This document shows positions 49,163-59,649 of a stretch of DNA of 64,000 nucleotides, piece by piece. The position numbers and the translations under genes were made by a program. Source of the stretch: Poronia punctata (lineage: Eukaryota; Ascomycota; Sordariomycetes; Xylariales; Xylariaceae); NCBI GenBank assembly GCA_022579005.1, contig MU401618.1:1-64000 (forward strand). The letters run 5' to 3'. The stretch's first letter is position 1; every line of letters begins with the position of its first letter. The notes under the pieces were generated by a model, which was given only the letters and a program-made list of their open reading frames with translations, was not told the DNA's origin and did not search any database.

Positions 49163-51405
49163 TCTGCCTTGGGGAGCTAGTTCCTAGCAAGTTCTGCGGG
49201 ATACAATTCGATGTTTACTAGGATCCGATAACTCTTGGCTCCTTTGTGAGATGGGCGACCGCGATTCGGATTACGACGGACTTGCGAGAGGTCGGTCGGG
49301 TGAGGAGGTTCGGGGGGTCGAATCCGTAGGGCCGGGACGGGTCGATATATCGATGTGAATTTTTGTGACTATTGCGGAGGGGCAGTGATATTTTGATAAT
49401 CCAATCGTTTAAGAGATGGCCCCTCATAAAAGTTGGCCATCTTTTTCGTGGGTAAGTCGTGGGTAGCCCACCCCACATAATTCCGATAATGAGCCGTAGC
49501 TCTACTAGTAAGCGCATATCAGTAGCTGAGGTAGACGATATTTCCTAACCGAGTATTGTTATTTACAGACAGATTACTGTAACGTATGTAAAGATCCACA
49601 AAAGTCCCCTACCGTACATCTCCTGTCTCTATCTACAACTGAAACCGACGTTTGTGCTGCGCTTCCATTGCAACCTACATCATCTGGTCGGTACATTGTA
49701 ACCAAGGCATCTACGTTCGCATATATAACTCTGTACATCCTACAAACCGCAAAAACAATACCTCCTTTTGGTAGGTCTTTCCTCTGTTATGGAGCAGATG
49801 CCATGTCTCGTAGGATTACAGAAAGGCCTTTCACGATAGAGATGACAGTCTACCTACTTCGGATACCTAAGCGCGTGTTCTCAAGCCATTGTGGGGTTAC
49901 ACCAACCTACTAGGTACGAGTACTCGCAGGTACAAGTATGCGGAGCAACAAGAGCCACGATGTCCGGATAACTGTGGTGCGTGATACGTTATCAGACTAG
50001 GCGCCAACGCGTTTCTAGAAATATGTAGGTGTCTTGGGCGAGTGTACAGTAGGAAATCCCATGGAAATCTGAGATATCAGACAGGCCGTGACCAAGAATC
50101 AAAGACATCGGAGTAGCTACTCGTTCGCCTCAAAGCTCAGATTGTCGTAGCAGCGCGATTAATACCTACCACATTAGATAAAAAAGGACAAGCTAAGAAG
50201 GGTACTTGATTGTTAGTACAGTTTCGGCCCGACGGACTCCCTCCAGCACCACAACACATTTGGTTCCGTCTGACACTAGGATCTGCCTGGTAATGTGAAA
50301 CAACCTCCAGTTGCCTTCCCACTTCCTGTTTTACGGTAAGCCTAGAAAGGCAGCAAGGCCAGGTATTAACCTGGTAGGATTCAAAACATCAGTATTATAA
50401 AATGTACGTGTACATATGTCGAGGTTTTTCGCCTGTTAGGGTGGGAGGCATGTCAAGCAAATATCAAGGTTATTGTAAAGGATGCTTTGATCTGTGTTAC
50501 TATCGCGCCGGCGCCAATTGGCTGACGACATAGTTTGTTTTTTCACAGAGCTCGAGGCACTGACGATAATATAACATCAAATTAAGCGCCACTGGAGGTA
50601 GCATGGAGATCTTTCCCCATCCGCCCAGAACTGCGGTGGATTGCGTCTCTCAGTGATACTGTAGACGGAAGACGTGATGAAGCCGGCAACTTTGAAAGGA
50701 GACGCTGGTGTTGAAAAGAGGGTAGGCTCGACCTCTGGCAGGCACGTGTACGTGTATCATAATTCTGTATGAGTTGATGGGTTCGGTTTACCTCATGGCC
50801 CGTGAGAATCACTCGCTACTGGTGACTTATTACACTGGCCAGTCGTTTTGGCTACGGTCGCTCGATCTGCAACCGCTGACGGCTCGGGACTCTCCTTGTT
50901 AGCGTGAAGGCAAACCAATCATTGGAAACGGGCAGCGAGAATGACCTCCAATCGTTTATTCTCTGATCGCAGCCCGCAATAGTGACTAACCAATCGCATG
51001 ACTGGCAAGAAGAGGCTCAATAGAAGATCTGGGTTGGAAATCGCCTGCAGGAGGTCCAATTGAATGACTGCCGGAGGAATCGATGTACGAACACTATGTA
51101 CCCTAACGTGAATCCACTTGATCCCATCATTCAATAATAAAAGACAAGCTGCGCCTCCAACGCCCATTCCCAGGCTATTCTTCCGAGATGCAAAGGTTTT
51201 TTTCTTCCTTCTAACCGTAAGCTCACGAATTTACTTTATTCTGAACCCGAAAACCGACGACTGAAATCGCTTGATCGGATTCGATATCGAAGAGTCACTA
51301 CACACACCTACAGCTCGATCCAGAGCGGGCAACAAGGGTGCTCTTGTGAAAGAGGCGGGCTAGCCTCGGACTTCTGCCAGCATCCTCAATCACCTTGGTG
51401 TTATC
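49163..51405. other. Intergenic region
   Basis: Head-to-head spacer upstream of eIF3m. Many short frames, no recognised protein or RNA. One ACTCGTAC at 49914. Confidence 0.5.
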
Positions 51406-51959
51406 ATGTGGGATCGACTCCGACAAAAAGAAGGGGCGGCAGCTCCCTTCGACAGGAAAAAGCTGGAAGCCTGGCAAAACCTGCACTCATCATCGTCTAC
51501 CGCAACCCGAGGCGTCAAGGGAGGCAATAACCAATATCAATACACGGTCCGAGGGGGGCCAGCACCCAGGAGGACACCGAGAGACGTGGACAACAACACC
51601 TCGGAACGGTGAGTGTAACACGATCCGTTACCTCCTTTTCTTTCCCGTTGCTTTTCCTTTGAACCCTCTACCTTTCAAATCAAAGGACCCGACCCGACTA
51701 CATGCTGCACCCCGGGTTATCTACCACCCTCGACGTTGCAATGTGGAAGCAGCAGTTCAAGCTTTCATGTGTTCATTGCTATGTCTTTATACCCATATAT
51801 TTTAAATATATCTGCCCACCTTTCTTTGTCACTGTTTGATTCCATATTGCCCCCAGGTCGCACAGAGGCCACCACCCCGGCGGAAACGGTTATCAAGAGA
51901 CCGAGAAAGTCCTCATCTCTAGGCCGAATTTCTGGATTGATATGTTGTGTTTTCCTTGA
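51406..51959 (+). CDS. Possible small two-exon protein, unrecognised
   Basis: Candidate model: exons 51406-51608 and 51857-51959, giving 101 residues. The first exon is polar and basic, with a SSSSTATRGVKGG run and a PAPRRTPRD segment, and ends exactly at a GTGAGT donor. The second begins after a CCCCCAG acceptor, keeps phase, and ends with GYQETEKVLISRPNFW and a short hydrophobic tail. The composition fits a small disordered fungal protein, but no family is recognised, and the intron (248 nt) has no clear branch site. It could instead be leader sequence of the gene at 52551. Confidence 0.35.
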
Positions 51960-52550
51960 AGAAAGTATCTTGAAAGACACGTACCGTAAGGTATGGTTGT
52001 CCAAGGTTTACCTAATTCTCCCTGCAGCAAGGGTCCAACCTAAATATATTTAATATGCTTTGACTGCGATCTTTGTTGACGGGGAGAACTTGAAACTCTA
52101 CGCAAGGGGGATGTTTCGTGTTCTGTCTGGTCCTTAATTTAGAAGAGGATTCGCGCTACTGGGGCGCTTGCAGTAGCGCAGCGTGGTAGCTCTGCACGAT
52201 TCACCGTTTGATTACTCTATTAGGTGGGCTGAGCCTGGAATCAGTGTGTCTGTTGCTGCTGTTCAAGGGATCGGCCGCTGAGCAAGAAGTACCATGTACC
52301 TGCACCAACACAGCCGATGAATCAACTCCATCTACCTCCAACATCCCACCTGATCATCCATTATTATCCGCTCACAAACACAAACACACAAACGGAATTT
52401 ACCTATGCCATAACCTGACTCCGTTGCGTCGCCGAATGCGCATTTTGTTTGGTCGTCACTTGCCCTGATCTTGCACTTCCCAGGAGCTTCCCCTGCCCTT
52501 CCCCAGCTAATACACCATCTATACATGGGTTCCTGTTTCCACCTGTCACG
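51960..52550 (+). promoter_or_regulatory. Probable promoter and leader of the coiled-coil protein gene
   Basis: No gene seen. C-rich and pyrimidine-rich stretches increase toward the ATG at 52551, as expected for a leader. Confidence 0.4.
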
Positions 52551-54768
52551 ATGCTGACGCCGCGACATACCAGTGCGCCAAAGAACCCCAACACTTACTT
52601 AGCTGCACCTCGTGGACAGGCGCCTGCCACCGGACGAAATGTGCAGCGCGACTCAAGCTACGGACGTCCCGCTTCTTCCGTATATTCACAACCGTCGCCA
52701 GAAGCTGCTGTCTTCGCAGCGCAACAGCTAAGAGTGAACGCTGGCTATCAAGACCCGTACGACATCTCGCCGCCGAGCTCACCCGACATCGCTTCGACAA
52801 GGGAAGGGTAAGCACGTTTTTGTTCTTGTGTTCTATATTGGTCGGCGCGGAAAGTGGTTTGAAATGGGTGAAGCGAGTGGACGGTGATGCGAGAGACCGT
52901 GGCGTTTGGGGGTTGTATCAGGTGATCACCGCGGGACTTGCTGAATTCCACCTATCCCTGACTCAACCCACGGTAAAGGGGTGAGACATTGCGATCTTGT
53001 GGATGACAAACCGAGACCCTATCTCAAAACTCGGAGGACTCATGGCATGGCGCTGATATCAGGTGTTCCTCCCAGGCCATATCCCGGCGATGTTTCCCCC
53101 ATTGAAGAAACTGCGGACACATCCGCGTTCACAAAGTCGCGCCACGCACCTCCGATGAAAGTCGAATCTCGCAGTAATATACCCATGATACGTCGCGAGC
53201 GAAGAAATCATTCAGAGGGGGGCATGCAGGCTTCGCTTGAATCTAGGACCCGTGACCGAGACATGCCGCCCAGTTCTTACGGCCACGACGTTCGACGGGA
53301 CCTCAGGACGGGTGAGCCTACAACAAGCACAAAGGGCCGCCCGTCTCAAGTAAACCCACACGAGTACGTTCACGGCCTTACCATCCGAAACGATAGTCCC
53401 GCCCCCGTAGCGCAAAGTAAACCTGGACCATCGAACCCCATGGCTCTCCGAGACCGCCTGCGTCCACTTCGACGAAGCAGTGCTAGCCCCCAGCCTGGAC
53501 CAGCGCCGCGTCCAGAATGGCGAGGTGCTAGTGGACGAGCACCCCTGATTGCACCGGTGAGGGACAACAAAAATGTCACGCCTCTGAGAATCCCGCCCAA
53601 GAGTAATAAAAGGAGTGACCGTAATTTTGCGGTGCTGTCTCCGGTAGAGTCGATGGCGGAAGTAGCCACCTCACCACTAGAAACTGGCCCAATAAGCCCA
53701 CCTCCTGAAAACGATGATGGGGCCCAGCTTCGGCCAGCGGCGCCACTAACACAGACACAATCGCCAAATATCTCCTCGTATGGCCAGGCAAGCCCATTAG
53801 CGCCGGCTTATCCAACCCCTCCGCTCTCGGAAAATACTATTCGAATAAACAGGCTACACGCAGAGGAACGATTAACAGGCGGTCCCTTACAACCACCACC
53901 GCTACAAATCCCATCAAACGAGAAGGCGATCCGTAGAAAGCCGGCGAGATTGTCGGGGAATCAGGCGGAATTTTCTATGGCTTCTGAGTATGCGCATGGC
54001 GAGGCGCCTCCAGTACGGCCTTCTCCCGGGCATCCTCCTGACGAGTGGGTCCAGCCACCATCACGCTTCAGCATTACAACATACGCGACGTCGAATCGTA
54101 CATCGACCCCTCGACAGAGCATTGACGAAGACGCGCCGCCGTTGCCCACGTCCCAGCAGTTAAACACGCCTACGCCAGCCCCAAAGCCCGAGCCGGTACC
54201 ATCGATACTTGGCCGCGGACGGCCCATTGCCTCCAGCTACGATGATTCGCCGCGTCTGGCACCCCGAGAAGCTGTCAAGATCACGTTAGACTCTCCCTAC
54301 TTTGTCGCATCACCGACAACGACTACAAGTCCAAAACCTCGCCCTGCAGATCTACAAGCCGCCAAGATGAAGGCAATAGCGGACCGAAACCGGTCGAGGC
54401 TCAGCGTGGCATCCATCTCATCACTCGAGAAGTCTCTCCCTCCTGCACCGCCAGAGGCCTCTGCAAAGGACCGGGTGGCGGAGCTCAACGCGCAGATCGA
54501 GTCATTGGCGAACCGACGGATGAACATCAACACGGCGATTCGTAAAATGACGGAGATGATGCCGACAGATAACGTGCTGGAATCAGACGCCGTCAAGCGC
54601 AAGCGCGAGGCAGAGAAACGAAAGGTCGAGACGTTACGGGCCGAACTCGCAGACGTGGAGCGTCAGTCCTATCAGTTAGGTCTGAGTCTCCACCGAGCCT
54701 ACAAACGTCTGGATCGGGATGCCCAGTACGAACCGACGACACTCTGGGTACGGAGAGTTACGAGTTAG
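52551..54768 (+). CDS. Large disordered protein with C-terminal coiled coil, conserved fungal type
   Basis: Model: exons 52551-52807 and 53076-54768, giving 649 residues. Most of the protein is Ser/Pro/Arg-rich and disordered, with a YSQPSPEAAVFAAQQLRVNAGY block near residues 45-66 followed by YDISPPSSPDIAS, which I associate with fungal orthologues. The last 100 residues form a charged coiled coil (AKDRVAELNAQIESLANRR, then KRKREAEKRKVETLRAEL) and a short conserved-looking tail. The acceptor at 53075 was chosen because it keeps phase, has a CTGAT branch site and a pyrimidine tract, and joins to PYPGDVSPIEE; an earlier acceptor near 52985 would also keep phase. Function unknown; the shape suggests a scaffold or cytoskeletal partner. 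Confidence 0.78.
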
Positions 54769-55875
54769 GGGGGAAGAAAAGTTACTTAGGCAGCAGAGTG
54801 GACGAGACGAGAAATCATACGTATTAAATGACGATATGATGATTTCCGGTCACGTGAGGCCGCGAGTTAGCCCCATTTGTAACGGGCATAGGTATTCCCG
54901 GACCTCCTTTTTCTTATTCTTCTTTTTATTCATAATCCTACAGCCGGCGCCTAACAAGAAGATACCTACCGAATTTTCGACGCGTTTTTTTTTCTACGAA
55001 AGGGGGGGGGGGGGGTTTAATTGAGTTTGCAACAAATGAAAAGCAAGTAGATGACGAAAAAGATTTGGAATGGATGGGCTTTTGTGTCTATGTCTATGTC
55101 TTGTGTCTGCGAATTGAATGTACGAGTAAGGTAGGTAGGTACCTAGGTACCTAGGTAAGGTAGTCGGGTGTGTTTCTAGACTCGGCTTATTTGTTTCTCG
55201 GGTTTGAGCACAGCACAGCACAGCATTTATACCATGATGACGACACCGGGTATGATATGCGAAAATGGATTATTTTCCCTTGTCTTGTCTTGTCTTGTCT
55301 TGCCTTCTCTTGTTTTGTAAAACACTGCTGCAAGTATTTAATGCAAATACCTACATAAGTAGGCAGTAGACCTTTGATACGTGACGAAGCGAATTTATGA
55401 TGATTACGAATTTGTATTTTCTTTCTCGGTCTGTCTGGTAATTCCTGTCCCTGTCCCTGTCCATGTCCCTAATCCACTCCACTCAAATATCTCCGCGAAA
55501 AAAAAAAAAAAAAAAAAAAAAGCCATACCTATAAACTTGAGTTACCTAGGTAAGGTAGGTAGCAAAGCTCCTAAAGCTAAAAGATCATCGACGATAAGAA
55601 GGCCTTTCTGCCCCCCTCCTCCCTTCTCCCTCCTCCCTCCTATTTAGCAAAACAATAGTAGTGATCAAACGCCGATTTTTTTCTGAACCCCCGACGAACG
55701 AGTAAATATACCACATCTCTTCCATCCCTCACTCAGTAACAACCCTCCCTCCTTGATCCCATTAAAAATACTCTTCCAAAGGAGAAAGTTAAGAAGAGGA
55801 AACCAGCGCAATTAATACACTAACCGAAGAAGAAGCTCGATTTATTGTGTGTGAGTGTGAGTGTGTGAGTGTGTA
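54769..55875. other. Intergenic, tail-to-tail region with homopolymers
   Basis: No gene seen. Contains a G run (55002-55015), a CTTGT pentamer repeat (about 55279-55303), an A run (55498-55521) and one ACTCGTAC complement (55120) next to GGTACCTAGGTACC-type palindromes. Confidence 0.5.
55498..55521. repeat. Poly-A run of 24 bases
   Basis: Homopolymer in the intergenic region between two convergent genes. It has no target-site duplication or upstream coding remnant that would mark a retrocopy. Confidence 0.9.
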
Positions 55876-58341
55876 TTAGACCTTCTTCGGCGGGAGAGTA
55901 GCGGGGATATCTTCATCCGCCGTGTCGTCGGACTCCTCGGACGAGTCGTCCAGGACCACAGGGGCGCTTGCCGAGCCACTCCGACGCGTATCGACGGGAC
56001 TAGCGTCCGACTGGGTGGTCTGGCTTGGCCTCGAGACATGGGACGAGACTCTGTAGCCTTTTCGCTGCAAGGACGAAAGGCTATTCTGGGGTGTTGTAGG
56101 ATCGGCAGTGGCGGCAGTCGCTACCGAACCTCCCAGACCAGCAGTCATCTTCGAAACGGCCAGATGGTTAGACGGGGGAGGAATCGCCAGATGGTTAGAC
56201 GGGGGAGGGATCGGGGTGTGCGACTGTAGAACGCGGGGGGCAGCGTCTTGATCGGAGTCGCTCTTTCGGCGCTTAGATTCGGAGTCTGGAGAAAACTCCA
56301 TTAAGCGTTTGCCAGCGATACCCATACGGACTCGTTCAATATCTATCTCCATCGCTGTCCGCCTCTTTCGTAGCCGAACACCATATTTTCTCCGTATCAC
56401 GCTTTGCTTTGTACTGAATGTATTTTGCAGCGATTCGATCTTGAGCCTTCGCTGCTCAGGATCCGCAATTGCTTCTGCTTCTTTAAATCGCGGCGCATGG
56501 CTTAATTCAGCCTGTTGTAGTTCCCACATCAGTGCCGCCTTTAGCTCGGGACTGAGGTGAGCGTAGGGATCATCCTGGGACGACCCGGGGGAACTTTGGG
56601 GGATAAACTGAGATGCTGGCAAGGCTGGCTTGTGGGAAGAGCGCTGGGGAGGTGTCGGTGCCGGTGCCGGTGGATATTGCACAGGTCGGAATTTTGTGAA
56701 TGATGGGTTTGAAGATACGGTAGGGGGCGCAATGCCAGTAGCCGGGGTTGCTGGTGTTTTCGGTGTCGCTCCTGCTGTACTATGCGCACCGCAGACACTT
56801 CTTGCTTCGTGCTATTGGGAACGAACCATCAGATATTAATTTGCAAGTAGATGTGTTTACGGGTGTCTTACATATTGCTTTCCAATCTTGGTAGTAAAGA
56901 TGGCACCGCAGTGATTACACGTAAAGATGTGTTTGCTCTGCGGCGGTTGTCTAGTGCATAGCTGTTTTTGAACATGCTAGTTTCTTTGGGTTAGCAAAAA
57001 TATCGGATAGCAGGTTTGGGCCCATGACTTACGAATTCATATGGTTTGGTCTCGGTGAATATGCGCCAACACTGTTTGCACTGGAGTTCAGTAGGACCGG
57101 CATATCTCAAGCCTTGGTTCTGGTTCTGGCTCTGGTTCTGATTCTGGTTCTGCTGAGATGGCGTATATGAGTATGATTCCGTTATAGAAGCCGGCGGAGG
57201 AGGCTGAGTAAGTGTCGTCAGCTCTGGCCCCATGGCCGCCTGAGGGGCATGAGAAGCATGTACGCCCTCTTGCCGCTCTTCAAGAACGTCACTACTTTCA
57301 TATCCTAGCCGTTCAGCTCGAGCCAGAGCATTGATAAGAGACCGCGCATCAATACTTTTCAAGCGCTTCTCTAAAGCCTTGTCAAGGAACTCATTGCTGC
57401 ATTTGTCCAAGATTATATCGCCAATACCGTCCAAGTCTTCTTTCGTAAGCTGAGTTGCGATCTCGACCTTGGACTCTGACACCATCTTTTTGCCAAAGTC
57501 ACGCACTGCGCGACGCATAATATGCCCATTAGCATGGTGTAAAGTTGCGTTAAGCTACAGTTGTTTTGTTGGGTTAGCATTGGTGTTAAGACACGTGACC
57601 ATAGGGACCTAGGTAGAGGCTTACAATAAAGGCGTGATGGAAGTCGCTACCCATAATGCACTTGTCCCATTTATCACGAACAATTCGTCTAACCGCTTCC
57701 GGACATGACCGTTGTACCGCATCGGCTACAACAGACAAGTCTCTCTTAAACCTTGGTATTCGAGCCTGATGATCTATCTCTGGAGATGGCAGCCTAGTCA
57801 CGACGACATTCGGGCCAGGCTGAGGACTAGCTGCAGGTGCAGGTGCAGGTGCAGGTGATGGTGTGGAGCCAATGGAAATGGGAGCACGCAGTGGAGAGGC
57901 TTGATGTTGCCGGTATTGATGGGGGTGTTGTAACTTCCCATGAGGTGCCGACGGATGTGGCGATTGGCTTGCCATTGGTGTTGTCCGCAGAGGTACCGAG
58001 GACTGTGCCGACTCTGCAGATTCTCGTAAAGGCGAAGGCGAGGGCACGAGTGCCGTTGCCGTTGTCGGTGCCGGCGCCGGTGCAGTCGCAGATACAGGCG
58101 TTTCTGATTTGCTAGTAGTAGCCGTAGATCCTGGAGAGGCGGGACGGGAAATCATGACAAAGTCGGAAGAATCCGCCTTGTCCTCTTTGTCCGGGCTGCC
58201 GGCTTCATCCGCTTTGTCGCTAATAAGACTTGTACTCGCCGACTCCACTCCCTGCATCGCGTCGTGTGAGGAGGACATTGATGCTTCACCTTGAAGCTGC
58301 GCCTCAACATCCGCTGCATCGATACTCATATTGAGATCCAT
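55876..58341 (-). CDS. Protein with two C2HC zinc motifs, unknown function
   Basis: Model: complement of exons 55876-56811, 56872-56976, 57033-57554 and 57625-58341, giving 759 residues. The N-terminal 190 residues are disordered, Ser/Ala/Pro-rich. A helical part follows (about 200-310: DLSVVADAVQRSCPEAVRRIV..., ELTKEDLDGIGDIILDK-like region). Two zinc motifs of identical spacing, C-x2-C-x12-H-x5-C, start with CKQCWRIF and CNHCGAIF (about 398-447). The C-terminal third is Pro/Ser-rich, with a charged helical segment (LKAALMWELQQAELSH) and a basic KRLMEF/SKRRK patch that may be a nuclear signal. A nine-residue unit (PPPSNHLAI) is repeated in tandem near 56165-56215. Probably a nuclear nucleic-acid or chromatin factor; the family was not recognised. 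The first ATG of the frame is further upstream, but MDLNMSIDAADVE is the better start. Confidence 0.75.
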
Positions 58342-58904
58342 GGAGCGCGACGCACGTAATGTAAAAAGATAACGACGTGCAATGCGATGTTGAGTAGGCA
58401 AGCCAAGGTAGTTTGATTGTCGCTTTTTCACACACACAAGATTCCACCGTGTTTTGCAGCTACGCGTAATTCTCGGATGCCGCGTCTGATGGGTATTAAG
58501 ATTGATGCTCGACAGGCAATCCTAGCCCGGAACTCAAGCGTGCAATTACCACTCAAGTAATTTAGAGTAGAGAGACTCAAACTGTTGCATATCAAAGTCT
58601 CTTGTATGCGAGACCTTATTTGCGATGATGCTTCTAACCAGGTGATGTGGTGCAGTTGCAATTGCAATGTGCAGGTAGGTGGCGACTTACACCGTGCACC
58701 GGATCCCACTACCTACCTACTACTCAAACGTTGCAGCAGTAGACAATTGCTTTCTGGACGCTATAGACGACGCTTCTAACTTGCGCAAAAGCAGAAGCAA
58801 AAGATCAATCGGCAGAATGCCCTCTAGAAACAGAGGCAAGACGGGGATGCCACGAGGTGTTGATGCCGGAGGCTCAGGCGCGTAGGCAGTCGTGGCAGTG
58901 GTGC
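58342..58904. other. Intergenic region upstream of the zinc-motif gene
   Basis: Promoter side of the minus-strand zinc-motif gene. No other gene seen. Normal composition up to about 58904. Confidence 0.5.
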
Positions 58905-59290
58905 AGGTGTAATGAAAAAGTTATTAAAAGGTCTAAAAGACTTTAGCATTAAACTTACTACAAATTAAGTAACAAAGGAAAAATTAAATAGCAAGGGTTG
59001 TTAGCTTCTTATATAAGTTTTTTTAAAGTTTAGTGCTGTAGACCCGCTTTTATATGCTGCTAAAGCAAGGTAATTAAGCTAGTTTATACTAGCAAGCAAT
59101 ATCAGGCTTTTTATTGGTGTAAACATGTACATGTAAGTACTTAAGTACGTATTTAGTTAAAATATAGTAATTTACCTGCATATGTACATGCATTATAATA
59201 TACTTATTTACGCGTCTTTTTATCAAGACAAATTAGATAGCAAATTAGGCACAGAAGTAGTTTAACATGCTGGTACAAACATGCAATTAG
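58905..59290. mobile_element. AT-rich, TpA-rich island, possible RIP-mutated transposon remnant
   Basis: Composition shifts abruptly to about two-thirds or more A+T with very many TpA steps, then returns to normal by about 59290. No frame or terminal repeat survives. This is the pattern left by repeat-induced point mutation of an old transposon copy in filamentous ascomycetes. It could also be an unmutated AT-rich spacer. Confidence 0.4.
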
Positions 59291-59649
59291 GAGCGGAAGA
59301 ATATGAAGCCGGTAACATACGTAGATATGCGCAATATCATCACTGTACCTGAATGCTGGTTCTAGACCTCTAGGTTAGAGGCAATATTGGTCGCGTTTTT
59401 GCGCTGATATTGCTTTCGTGGCACATGTTCTCAAGTAAAGGATTAAGTTCGCTGCATGCACTGAGATAGAGTTTCGTCTGGGTCGGGCACTCCGGCGTCC
59501 GTACCGAGCCGCCCCCGCCCCCGCCCGTTCCCGGAGAAGGGTTGCTAGCTGAGGGAATCTCGAGCCGCGATGGAGTCTTCCGCTTCCAAACTCTCACATA
59601 CATTTGCAGTTGCCGTACGAAGGAATTGTCTAGGTACCGAAAGGTCGCT
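59291..59649. other. Intergenic, 3' side of the Gde1 gene
   Basis: No gene seen. A short C/G-rich stretch with repeated CCCCCG lies near 59508-59532. Probably the 3' UTR of the minus-strand gene. Confidence 0.5.
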
